A stretch of DNA of 64,000 nucleotides, taken from SABI01 sp963663665. Lineage in GTDB: Bacteria > Spirochaetota > Spirochaetia > Sphaerochaetales > Sphaerochaetaceae. Location of the stretch: contig CAXXKP010000006.1 in assembly GCA_963663665.2 (NCBI GenBank), forward strand, positions 310,001 to 374,000, written 5' to 3'. The position numbers were made by a program, and so were the translations under genes. Below are positions 1-7,577 of this stretch, one piece after another. The stretch's first letter is position 1; every line of letters starts with the position of its first letter. The notes under the pieces are model-generated. The model ran no database searches, was not told where the DNA came from, and saw only the letters and a program-made list of their open reading frames with translations.

Positions 1-2
1 CA

Positions 3-692
3 GGACGACCCAATATTGTAGAAAATGTTACGTATGATAATCCGGACGCTATAGAAAGGACTCTTGTAATTATCAAGCCAGAGAATTGGAATTTTGCATC
101 TTCTCGTCCTGGAACAATAATAGATATTTTTGCTCGTACAGGACTTCGAATAGTTGGAATGAAAGTCCATCGAATGAGCGTCAGTGAAGCTCTAGAATTT
201 TATGGGCCAGTTCGGGAAGCTCTTGTTGAGAGACTTTCAACCCCGATAGGGAAACAGGCTAGAGAAATACTAGAAGGCGAATTTGGAATTCATCTCAGTA
301 ACAAAACTGAGAAAATCCTTATTAAAAGTTTTGGAACTGAGTATGCAAATGATCAATTTGAACAAATTGTTGAATTCATGGCAGGTACTCGAAGTACAGA
401 TTGTCCTCTAGAAAAAATTGAGCAACCTGGTAGTGTCAAAGTGATGATTCTGGTCTATGAGGGAGAACATGCAGTTAAGAAGATTAGAGACGTTCTAGGG
501 CCCACAGATCCACTTAAAGCGCCTGTAGGAACAGTCAGACGCGAATTTGGTAGTAACATTATGGTAAATAGTGCCCACGCATCAGCAAGTTTAGAAAACG
601 CTAGACGAGAGATGAATGTAGTAAGTATCCATCACAATATTTGTGGTGAAATTATTGATTCTTATCTTACTCTTCATGATCAGGATACGTAA
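3..692 (+). CDS. nucleoside-diphosphate kinase-like protein, 3' part (5' end outside window)
   Basis: The reading frame is open from the left edge (position 3), so the first ATG at 159 is internal and the gene starts outside the window. The visible part is one NDK-type domain: a start strand RTLVIIKPENW, a KVHRMSVSEALEFY segment, GPTDPLKAPVGTVRREFG, and the catalytic-histidine motif NSAHASAS. Classical NDKs are about 140 residues; this domain carries an extra segment of roughly 70 residues after the EFYG region. It is clearly paralogous to the second half of the two-domain protein at 23131-24318, including the same linker (NIVENV). By analogy a degenerate first domain probably lies upstream. 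The family transfers phosphate from NTP to NDP through phosphohistidine; activity of this long form is inferred only. Confidence 0.8.
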   Translation, partial: GRPNIVENVTYDNPDAIERTLVIIKPENWNFASSRPGTIIDIFARTGLRIVGMKVHRMSVSEALEFYGPVREALVERLSTPIGKQAREILEGEFGIHLSNKTEKILIKSFGTEYANDQFEQIVEFMAGTRSTDCPLEKIEQPGSVKVMILVYEGEHAVKKIRDVLGPTDPLKAPVGTVRREFGSNIMVNSAHASASLENARREMNVVSIHHNICGEIIDSYLTLHDQDT

Positions 693-710
693 AAAGAAAG
701 ATTCCTTCCA

Positions 711-738
711 TTGACTCCTCTTTAGATAGTGCTACAAT
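711..738 (+). promoter_or_regulatory. sigma70-type promoter for the GyrI-like gene
   Basis: TTGACT (711-716), 16 nt spacer, TACAAT (733-738), with the ribosome binding site AAAGGGAG and the ATG at 758 following at normal distances. Confidence 0.55.
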
Positions 739-757
739 TAGACAAAAGGGAGTACAT

Positions 758-1213
758 ATGGAATATATTATCGAAGTTACAGACCGTGATGAAATTCCTT
801 CTCTTATAATCCAACGAACCGTATCTTTTGAACATTTACGTGAGGAAGTTTCATCAACTTTAGAAGAACTCTATACGTATATAGAGAGTATTGGTTTACA
901 GAAAGAAGAACCCGCTTTTGTTGCCTACAACAATCAGGATATGATGCATTTATCGATAGACATTGGATGTGTGGTAAAAGAAGCTTATCCTGGATATGGT
1001 TCAATAAAAAGTGGAGTGATACCTGCTGGGAAACGCGTTTCTTGCCTTTACAAAGGGGATTACAAATCGATGGGAGATGCATATTCTCATCTTTTCAGTT
1101 GGGTTAAGAATCATAAACTTCATGTAAAAGATACGTATTATGAATTTTACCTCAACTCTCCATTATATGTTGAAGGTACAGAACTCCTTACTAAGATTGA
1201 ATTATTGCTTTAA
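758..1213 (+). CDS. GyrI-like / effector-binding domain protein
   Basis: A stand-alone 151-residue protein resembling the GyrI-like (SOUL/AraC effector-binding) fold. It begins with MEYIIEVTDRDEIPSLIIQRTVSFEHL, in which the short strand followed by a helix is typical. It has a central AYPGYGSIKSGVIPAGK strand pair and a C-terminal YYEFYLNSP strand, as in multidrug-binding effector domains. No DNA-binding domain is attached, so it would act as a small-molecule binding protein; the ligand is unknown. The RBS GGGAG sits 5 nt before the ATG and the gene has its own good promoter. Family assignment is from pattern recognition and moderately secure. Confidence 0.7.
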   Translation: MEYIIEVTDRDEIPSLIIQRTVSFEHLREEVSSTLEELYTYIESIGLQKEEPAFVAYNNQDMMHLSIDIGCVVKEAYPGYGSIKSGVIPAGKRVSCLYKGDYKSMGDAYSHLFSWVKNHKLHVKDTYYEFYLNSPLYVEGTELLTKIELLL

Positions 1214-1286
1214 ATTTAAGATAACTACTCCCAATAATCTCATTTCATGATATACTTGTACTATCTTAGTACCAAGGATAATCCAT

Positions 1287-1625
1287 ATGTATAAATTTGC
1301 TATTTTTGCATTCAATGGGAATACCACCTGTTTTGTCCATGTATTACTTAACGCCCTCGATATGAATAGTAAGGGGATGGAAGTAAAAATTGTACTTGAA
1401 GGTGAAGCTGTTACTGTGGTCAAACCTATGATTGAATCAAACAATCCTCTTTTTAAAAAAGTTGTCGATTTAAATTTGATTGATTGTATTTGTAAAGGAT
1501 GTTCTGCAAAACTCAATGTCTTAGAGTATAATGAAGCATCTTCACTTCCTGTAAAAGGAGAGATGAGTGGACACCCTTCATTCTCTTCATATATCGAAAA
1601 AGGGTACACTATTATCACCTTATAA
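1287..1625 (+). CDS. DsrE-like small protein
   Basis: A 112-residue protein of the DsrE/F-like type. The N-terminus MYKFAIFAFNG is a Rossmann-like first strand. It is followed by CFVHVLLNALDMNSKG, which matches the conserved region of cytoplasmic DsrE-like proteins that lack a partner subunit, and a double-cysteine segment DCICKGCSAKLNV. The cysteines could take part in sulfur relay or thiol chemistry as in DsrE/TusD, but function is not established for this subgroup. AAGGA lies upstream of the ATG. It is the first gene of a close plus-strand run with the two DUF1207-like genes (gaps of 18 and 22 nt). Confidence 0.75.
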   Translation: MYKFAIFAFNGNTTCFVHVLLNALDMNSKGMEVKIVLEGEAVTVVKPMIESNNPLFKKVVDLNLIDCICKGCSAKLNVLEYNEASSLPVKGEMSGHPSFSSYIEKGYTIITL

Positions 1626-1643
1626 TTATTAGAGAGATTTCCT

Positions 1644-2732
1644 ATGAAAAACAATAAGATCCTCATCATCCTAATTGTCATATTCCTCCTTATTTGCTCT
1701 AGTCCAGCCTATTCAGCATTTACTTTCACTCTTGCACCAATTGATCCTCTATTTAGAGAATTTATGGCTGATCCCTATTCGAATTCAACAAGCTTTCGCC
1801 CCTTCTCTGTGAAGAATGAGGGAGGGGTTCCAAGAGGAATTCTTGCTGTCGATGGAGATAATGAGTATGTAGAAATTCCTTTTGAAGAGGAAGAATATGA
1901 AGGGCATCACGATTTTTACCAATTAAAAAGTGCTGCAAATATTGGATTAGCTCGCTTGGAGCTTGGTTTCTTCCAAATAGAAGGTTACATAAATGGAGGA
2001 ATCAATACGGTCTTCCAAAATTATGGAGCAACAGACTCATTAGGATTCGATGGATTCTATGGAGCCGGGGCTTCTATTAGATTGTATAATAAGGTTGCGC
2101 TACAAGGAGGATTCCATCACTTTTCAGGTCATTGGGGAGACGAGACCCTTAAAGATATGATTGAAGTAAGTGAGAAAGATTTAAATGATTTACATCTTAT
2201 TGAATATACGCGAGGGAATTCTTGGTTAGGATCAATTTCTATTGAGCCATCAGAGAATATTCGATTCTATGGCTCAGTAGAACTACCACAATCTTCTGCC
2301 TGGATTAGACCAGGTATACATGTTCCAATGCATACCATTAAACCTGGCTCTGTTGACCAAAGCCAGCATGATTACATAACAGGACAAGAGGGAGTTTCCT
2401 CCTCTTTTGTTTACCCATCTTCTTACAAAGCATGGAGAATTCAAACAGGAAGTGAAATTAGATTCCCTCTCTTCTCACTTGGGTCTCTCTTTCTTGCAAC
2501 CGATTGGCAATTCCATCAGGATGGAAAGACTCTACACCAGGTTGATGGCTATAGTGATTCTAATCCATGGGAAATGGAATTTACCATCGGTGGAGGAGTT
2601 GAATTTAACACTGGATTGCTAAATAGAAAATTTAGACTTGAAATATATTACCATGATGGGAGATTCCCTTTACTTAACTATTTTTATAAAAGAAGCCAAT
2701 ATGTCATTTTTGGTCTAGCAATTGGTGGATAA
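1644..2732 (+). CDS. DUF1207-like exported beta-rich protein (copy 1)
   Basis: A 362-residue protein with a signal peptide (KNNK basic start, hydrophobic core to about residue 20, AYSA cleavage region). The mature part is rich in alternating beta strands with aromatic ends, as in outer-membrane barrels. It resembles DUF1207: an early LFREFMADPYS segment, a central GFHHFSGHWGDET motif, a YTRGNSW stretch, and a C-terminal IYYHDGRFPLLNYFYKRSQYVIFGLAIGG ending on a hydrophobic strand. It shares many motifs with the next gene, 22 nt downstream, so the two are a tandem duplication. Expected location is the outer membrane; substrate unknown. Confidence 0.65.
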   Translation: MKNNKILIILIVIFLLICSSPAYSAFTFTLAPIDPLFREFMADPYSNSTSFRPFSVKNEGGVPRGILAVDGDNEYVEIPFEEEEYEGHHDFYQLKSAANIGLARLELGFFQIEGYINGGINTVFQNYGATDSLGFDGFYGAGASIRLYNKVALQGGFHHFSGHWGDETLKDMIEVSEKDLNDLHLIEYTRGNSWLGSISIEPSENIRFYGSVELPQSSAWIRPGIHVPMHTIKPGSVDQSQHDYITGQEGVSSSFVYPSSYKAWRIQTGSEIRFPLFSLGSLFLATDWQFHQDGKTLHQVDGYSDSNPWEMEFTIGGGVEFNTGLLNRKFRLEIYYHDGRFPLLNYFYKRSQYVIFGLAIGG

Positions 2733-2754
2733 TCTTACAATTATTGGAGAATTC

Positions 2755-3837
2755 ATGAAAAAAACTATTTTGATCTCGGTATTATTTATATCAACAATAT
2801 TCTCTTTAAGTGCTGCAGAAAATTCTTTTACTTCATTTCATTGGTTTAACTCAAAATCATTATATCATCAAAGTCCTACAGACCTTTTTAATCCTACAAG
2901 CACTCTTGAGATAATGATGCTTCAAAGTGGACAACCAAGGACAGTAAGAGTAAGCCCCGAGGATGATAGTGGAATGTATGAAGATATTCCCATCTTTGAT
3001 GGAGATAAATATATCGATGAAAATCTCTATGCACGATTAAAAACAGGTGTTGATGTCGGTCTCTTTCGACTCGGTCTATTCCACAATGAGGCTCAAATGG
3101 AATTAGCCTTCAGCGGATCTCTTAATACGATTTTCCAAGGTTTTGGTGGTGCTGATAATATTGGATTTGATGGAATATTCTTTTTTGGTCCACAAATGAA
3201 ATTTTTTGATAGAGTCACAATAAAATTTGGGCTCCAACACTATTCTGGTCATTATGGGGATGAGACAATTGCAAACTACTATGAGACAAATGACGATGTA
3301 TTAAGAAAAACCATCAACTACACAAGAGATAATAATCTTGTCTTTGGACTAGAGGCAGAGATCGTCAAAAATCTGTATATTCATGCTGAAGCGACCAGAC
3401 CCCGTTTAGCCACATGGATGGGCCCTTCGGTTCATATCCCTACATGGGTTATAAAACCTTCAAATAGCCTACCGCTCAATCCTATTAATGCTAATGAAGA
3501 AAATGTGGATGCTATGGTCTATCCTGACAGTTATAAAGCTTGGACAATTCAAACTGGGTTGAACTATGATTTGATGGTTACAAAAGAGATTGGTATTGGT
3601 CTTAGTGGTGATATAAAACTCCATCAAGATGGAATGACTCTACACCAAATCAATGGATACAGCGAAGATAATCCGTGGGAATTAGAATTAACTATAGGAG
3701 GGGGAATTACACTAAAAGATCAAAATAGTAGTCATATTAGTCGTATCAACTTCATATATCATGATGGGAGACTTCCTTTGCTCAACTATTTTTACCAAAG
3801 AACTTCCTATATCTCTATCTTAGCTCAAATTGGATAA
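2755..3837 (+). CDS. DUF1207-like exported beta-rich protein (copy 2)
   Basis: A 360-residue paralogue of the preceding gene. I place the start at 2755 because the ATG is followed by a signal peptide (MKKTILISVLF...SLSAAE) and is preceded by TTGGAG at 6 nt; the longer frame from 2722 overlaps the previous gene. Shared motifs with copy 1 include a TRPRLATWMGPSVHIPTWVIKP region against QSSAWIRPGIHVPMHTIKP, a QHYSGHYGDET motif against HHFSGHWGDET, LHQDGMTLHQINGYSEDNPWE, and the C-terminal YHDGRLPLLNYFYQRTSY. It is probably an outer-membrane beta-barrel, co-transcribed with copy 1. Function unknown. Confidence 0.65.
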   Translation: MKKTILISVLFISTIFSLSAAENSFTSFHWFNSKSLYHQSPTDLFNPTSTLEIMMLQSGQPRTVRVSPEDDSGMYEDIPIFDGDKYIDENLYARLKTGVDVGLFRLGLFHNEAQMELAFSGSLNTIFQGFGGADNIGFDGIFFFGPQMKFFDRVTIKFGLQHYSGHYGDETIANYYETNDDVLRKTINYTRDNNLVFGLEAEIVKNLYIHAEATRPRLATWMGPSVHIPTWVIKPSNSLPLNPINANEENVDAMVYPDSYKAWTIQTGLNYDLMVTKEIGIGLSGDIKLHQDGMTLHQINGYSEDNPWELELTIGGGITLKDQNSSHISRINFIYHDGRLPLLNYFYQRTSYISILAQIG

Positions 3838-3873
3838 TATGGAACTATTAAAAAGTATCTTACACTACAGGGT

Positions 3874-3899
3874 CCTCTCATTTAGGCAAAAATGAGAGG
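3874..3899. terminator. terminator-like hairpin between convergent genes
   Basis: Perfect 10-bp inverted repeat CCTCTCATTT / AAATGAGAGG with a 6-nt loop, lying between the plus-strand DUF1207-like pair and the minus-strand CBM9-like gene and overlapping the end of the latter. There is no clear T tract on either side, so termination strength is uncertain. Confidence 0.4.
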
Positions 3900-4490
3900 T
3901 TCAAAATATTCACTTCGATGAAAATCAGGTTTTTCAGTATAAATTTTAAATAACGTTATATAGTGGGGATGAATGGTTCTTTCCCCACACTTGTAGGCAT
4001 TGGCATAGACAATTGTCTGTGGGGTAATCTCCTTAAAAGGTATCTGATAAGAGATACTCCATCTACCGCGATAATCTTCATCATCTTTATAAGTACTATT
4101 AATATTAAGTGACTGAATATATTGGAGAGATTGTAGAACTCGACCTTGCCGAGAGGAACCATAAGCTACCAATGCTTTCCCATATGGGTTTATCTCAATA
4201 TTCGTGTATTCAATAGAATTTTCATCTCTAAAAAAGAACTCAACACAGCTATCTTCAAAAATATTACACAAGTGCTCTGTAAAAGTAGCCCTCACATTTT
4301 TTTCTACTACATCGAAATTGAGTAAGAGAAAGTGTTTATCATGCGCAAGATAAAGAGTCGTAAAGATATCTTGAGAAGTAGCATCATCAGCCCACTGATT
4401 GTTTACTAGATCAGCTTTCAAACCTTTCTCTCTCATTAAGCGATGTCTAGTATCGGGAGAATCAATTTTAATATAAGGGATTATTAACAT
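3882..4490 (-). CDS. CBM9-like carbohydrate-binding domain protein
   Basis: A 202-residue protein made of one CBM9-like domain (family 9 carbohydrate-binding, DOMON-like). An early DDATSQDIFTTLYLAHDKHFLLLNFDV stretch is followed by EDSCVEFFF, YTNIEINPYGKALVAYG, a WSISYQIPF strand and a terminal PDFHRSEYFEPLIF. In larger enzymes this domain binds sugar ends. Here it stands alone, without signal peptide or catalytic partner, so a cytoplasmic sugar- or glycan-binding role is possible. AAGGAAG precedes the ATG by 5 nt. It is convergent with the gene to its left and divergent from thpR. Confidence 0.7.
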   Translation of the reverse strand: MLIIPYIKIDSPDTRHRLMREKGLKADLVNNQWADDATSQDIFTTLYLAHDKHFLLLNFDVVEKNVRATFTEHLCNIFEDSCVEFFFRDENSIEYTNIEINPYGKALVAYGSSRQGRVLQSLQYIQSLNINSTYKDDEDYRGRWSISYQIPFKEITPQTIVYANAYKCGERTIHPHYITLFKIYTEKPDFHRSEYFEPLIFA

Positions 4491-4563
4491 GTATCTTCCT
4501 TAAAAATAGTGGTGAACTCTTTTATGATAAAATAATTTTCTATTTTATGATATCCTTAAAGAT

Positions 4564-5112
4564 ATGAGAATGTTTGTGAGTATAAAAATAAGTGAAAATA
4601 TCCTTCCGTATATACAAAGGATTCAAGAAGAATTACTTCAATATGCTTTCAAAGGAAAGAAAACTCCTTTAGAGATGATGCACCTCACTATTTCGTTCAT
4701 GGAAAGGATGGATGAAAAAGAGTACAATCTCTTTAGAGATTTACTACATTCAATGATATTTCCTTCACTTAGCCTAGAATTTATAGGAATTGGATCTTTT
4801 CGTTCCATCCATGGTAATTTGTATTATATCAAAGTAAAGGAAAGTGAAGAACTTGACTATATCAATGATAAAGTTAAAGAAGCCCTTACATCACTCGGCA
4901 TTCATTTTGACAAGAAACAAGGATTATACCATATAACTATCTTAAGAAATGTAATTCTGAAAAACAAATATGAACTCATAACATCCCCCTTACCTCCTAA
5001 CGTAGAAGTTATATCGATCTCATTAATAGAGTCTCATCTAACTCAAAAAGGGGCAATTCATATAGAAAGAGATAGGTTCCCCCTCCTTGGCAAAACATCA
5101 ACTCTCATATAG
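4564..5112 (+). CDS. thpR: RNA 2',3'-cyclic phosphodiesterase (2H phosphoesterase)
   Basis: A 182-residue protein of the LigT/ThpR type. Two HxTx motifs mark the active site: HLTIS near residue 40 and HITI near residue 122, separated by the expected distance. The N-terminus MRMFVSIKIS is the usual first strand (RxFxAI in other members). The family opens RNA 2',3'-cyclic phosphates and can ligate tRNA halves in vitro. A TATGAT at 4546-4551 lies only about 12 nt before the ATG and no Shine-Dalgarno sequence is obvious, so the transcript may have a very short leader. The EamA gene follows 21 nt downstream. Confidence 0.85.
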   Translation: MRMFVSIKISENILPYIQRIQEELLQYAFKGKKTPLEMMHLTISFMERMDEKEYNLFRDLLHSMIFPSLSLEFIGIGSFRSIHGNLYYIKVKESEELDYINDKVKEALTSLGIHFDKKQGLYHITILRNVILKNKYELITSPLPPNVEVISISLIESHLTQKGAIHIERDRFPLLGKTSTLI

Positions 5113-5133
5113 TGTGTTGTCACGGGGAATTAG

Positions 5134-6003
5134 ATGAAAGAAGAAAAAAAGATTTATCTCAAAGGATTAACAATCGCAATTATCGGAGTTATCGTTCTAA
5201 GTTTTGATGCATTGCTTATTAGATTATCTGGAACGAGTGGACCTGTAGCAGTATTCTATAGAGCATTTTTCACCTTTATTTCAATTTCTACAATCTTTTT
5301 GATAAAAAATAAAAATAAATCACTTGTAATCCTATCTACTGGGGGTACCCCTATGATTATCAGTGGTATGATGTGGGGAATAAGTGGCGCAGGTTTTACA
5401 CTAGGAGTTCAATATGCAGGTGCTGCAAACACGTTAGTCCTCGTAACCCTAGCACCATTATTTGCGGCTGCCTTCAGTGCTATTTTTTATAAGGCTAAAC
5501 CGTCATTAATAACTCTGTTTGCAGCTCTTGTTGCAGTATTTGGTATTTGGTATATGTATCGGGACGGATTTGGAGAGATGGATACTAGAGGGCTTTTATA
5601 TGCATTACTCACTCCTCTATTCCTTGGATCAAATCTTTCGTTTATGCGACAACACAAAAAGATGTCTCGCATGGCGTTGGTCATTATTGGAGGAATTATA
5701 GGCTCTATTATTGCACTAATTCTATCTAAAGGAGATATCTATATAGCGAAAGAATCAATCATTCCATTAGCGATATTGGGTCTGTTTGTTATCCCTTTTG
5801 CTCAAACAATGATTTCAACTGGGACTAGATATATTAGTGCACCAGATGCAGCTCTTGTGAATTCGAGTGAAACAGTTATAGGTATTTTTTATGTCTGGCT
5901 TTTCTTACGAGAAGTGCCGAATAGAGATTTTATTATCGGAGCTTCATTGGTCATAATTGCTATTACGTTTAACAGTGTATATCAATCTAGAAAGAATAGG
6001 TGA
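5134..6003 (+). CDS. EamA/DMT-family transporter
   Basis: A 289-residue integral membrane protein with about ten hydrophobic segments arranged as two EamA repeats. The first starts LTIAIIGVIVLSFDALLIRLSG and the second LLYALLTPLFLGSNLSFMRQ. The family exports or imports small metabolites (amino acids, nucleotide sugars); the substrate cannot be told from sequence. The RBS GGGGA is 8 nt before the ATG. It is probably co-transcribed with thpR and ends 5 nt from a convergent minus-strand gene. Confidence 0.85.
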   Translation: MKEEKKIYLKGLTIAIIGVIVLSFDALLIRLSGTSGPVAVFYRAFFTFISISTIFLIKNKNKSLVILSTGGTPMIISGMMWGISGAGFTLGVQYAGAANTLVLVTLAPLFAAAFSAIFYKAKPSLITLFAALVAVFGIWYMYRDGFGEMDTRGLLYALLTPLFLGSNLSFMRQHKKMSRMALVIIGGIIGSIIALILSKGDIYIAKESIIPLAILGLFVIPFAQTMISTGTRYISAPDAALVNSSETVIGIFYVWLFLREVPNRDFIIGASLVIIAITFNSVYQSRKNR

Positions 6004-6008
6004 ACATT

Positions 6009-6578
6009 CTATCCATAAGGGTGGAATATAAGTGTAGCTTCTAGAAACCTTTTTAATTCCCTTCTTCTTTTTAGTGGGTCTAATGTTTGAAAGGCGATAA
6101 TGTGAAAAGCTTCCCACATGAACACCCATCCTCCAATAAGAATACCTTCTCTCACTATTCGATATGCAAAAACAGAATTAGAAGGACTTGAACTAAAGTA
6201 ATACATCGCAATGATAAACACAGCAATGAGGGCGACTAATATTGCAAATCTAATTTTCCGACCTATTTCTCTGTTAACATATTGAAGGAGCGCTAAGTAA
6301 TAATTATGGTAACTATTAATAATCATACTCTCTTTTTGAGGATCTTCTTCTCGATGTTTAATTGCAAAAACTATCTCAATCTTCTTATTAAGAGGGATCT
6401 CATTTGAGCATACATCTAGAAACTGAGCGAGATCAGGATGAAGATCCCGTCGTTTATAGGTAGAATTATCCCACTCATGAAAGTAATCAAGATATCTCTC
6501 TAATGCTACATCAATGATAACTTTTCCATTTGCTTCATTTATTCGATATACTTGTTGATAATACTTACTACGTTTCAT
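6009..6578 (-). CDS. conserved membrane protein of unknown function
   Basis: I do not recognise a family with certainty. The 189-residue protein has a soluble N-terminal half of about 115 residues with many charged residues (RYLDYFHEWDNSTYKRRDLHPDLAQF). Two hydrophobic helices follow (FAILVALIAVFIIAMYYF, then GILIGGWVFMWEAFHIIAF), and a basic tail KRRRELKRFLEA. The start is set at the ATG 6578, because GAGG lies 5 nt upstream; a TTG one codon earlier would leave only 2 nt. It is convergent with the EamA gene; the nitrilase gene lies upstream on the same strand. Confidence 0.6.
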   Translation of the reverse strand: MKRSKYYQQVYRINEANGKVIIDVALERYLDYFHEWDNSTYKRRDLHPDLAQFLDVCSNEIPLNKKIEIVFAIKHREEDPQKESMIINSYHNYYLALLQYVNREIGRKIRFAILVALIAVFIIAMYYFSSSPSNSVFAYRIVREGILIGGWVFMWEAFHIIAFQTLDPLKRRRELKRFLEATLIFHPYG

Positions 6579-6631
6579 CAAATCCTCATCTCGATTATTC
6601 TAATACATAATCTACTGATACGTATACAATC

Positions 6632-7411
6632 CTACTCAATCCATTCTCGATAAAGTTCTTTTTGTTTATCTTGCAAGAATCTGAAATGATCTCTTTCTTT
6701 CACCACCTCAGATACGTCGATATCGAAAAGAAAAAGATTTTCAGCAATTTCTTTTCTTTCGACCTCTCTTCCATCTGGTGCAAATACAACAGCATCTCCT
6801 CCAAATAATACATTATCATTATCATAACCATTTCGATTCAGGCCTACCATGAAAAGTTGATTCTCAATAGCACGGGCTTTAAGAAGCGTAATAAAGTGAG
6901 ACGTTCTACTCTTAGGCCATGAGGCAATGTTAAAAATAATTTCCGAAAAATCCGCAAGATAGCGAAAAAGTTCACCAAACCTCAAGTCATAACAAATAGT
7001 AAGCCCTATAGTTGTTTCTAAAAGAGGGCAAAAAAATGGTGTATTACCTTGCGTAATATACGTATTCTCATTAGCAAATGTAAATAAATGAATCTTATCA
7101 TAGGTACATAATTCAATACCGTTATCGTCAAGAAGAGTAGCGCTATTATAATGTAGAGAATTTACTGTTTTTACCCATCCAAAGATAATATGGATGCTGT
7201 GTTTCTTAGAGATCTCAGAGAAAAAGAGAAGAGCATTTGTTTCTTCTACCTTCTCAATGCTCTCTTTCCCATAGCCTGTAAGGCACATCTCAGGAAAGAC
7301 AACAAGTGAAGATCCATACTTCTTACTTTCGATGACAGCCTCAGTAATAAGTTTCTTATTTTTTTCTACATCCTGCCATTCAATAGAGAGAGAACATAAT
7401 GTAATTCTCAT
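6632..7411 (-). CDS. carbon-nitrogen hydrolase (nitrilase superfamily)
   Basis: A 259-residue amidase-like enzyme with the full nitrilase triad: Glu in VVFPEMCLTGYG (E41), Lys in YDKIHLF, and Cys in GLTICYDLRFGELFR. The RFGELFR context and the early EMCLTGY resemble omega-amidase/Nit2-like members (hydrolysis of alpha-ketoglutaramate or related amides), but the substrate is inferred. ATG 7411 is chosen as start because GGAG lies 9 nt upstream; a TTG five codons earlier overlaps that site. Cytoplasmic. Confidence 0.85.
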   Translation of the reverse strand: MRITLCSLSIEWQDVEKNKKLITEAVIESKKYGSSLVVFPEMCLTGYGKESIEKVEETNALLFFSEISKKHSIHIIFGWVKTVNSLHYNSATLLDDNGIELCTYDKIHLFTFANENTYITQGNTPFFCPLLETTIGLTICYDLRFGELFRYLADFSEIIFNIASWPKSRTSHFITLLKARAIENQLFMVGLNRNGYDNDNVLFGGDAVVFAPDGREVERKEIAENLFLFDIDVSEVVKERDHFRFLQDKQKELYREWIE

Positions 7412-7526
7412 ATAATTTATCTCCAAAATGAATTATATCATCAATTAGTGATGCTTGGTACTCATGAAAATCACCAATGAACACAAAAAAAAGAGATTCC
7501 GAGGTAATGAATTGTGTAATTGTTAG

Positions 7527-7555
7527 CAAAAAAGGGCACCTTTATAGATGCCCTT
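7527..7555 (-). terminator. intrinsic terminator of transketolase gene
   Basis: On the minus strand AAGGGCATC / GGTGCCCTT form a 9-bp stem (one G-T pair) with loop TATAAA, followed by six T residues. It sits 22 nt after the tkt stop codon. The central 14 nt are identical to those of the lepA terminator at 33516-33544. Confidence 0.85.
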
Positions 7556-7577
7556 CCTTGTAATGCAAAAAACCTTA

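Noticed and set aside
159..692. NDK-like gene starting at ATG 159
   Set aside because: The frame is open to the left edge and the sequence before 159 matches the paralogue's domain start, so the ATG is internal.
1202..1681. 159-codon minus-strand frame
   Set aside because: Covers the DsrE-like gene and the start of the DUF1207-like gene, both better supported; no recognised motif.
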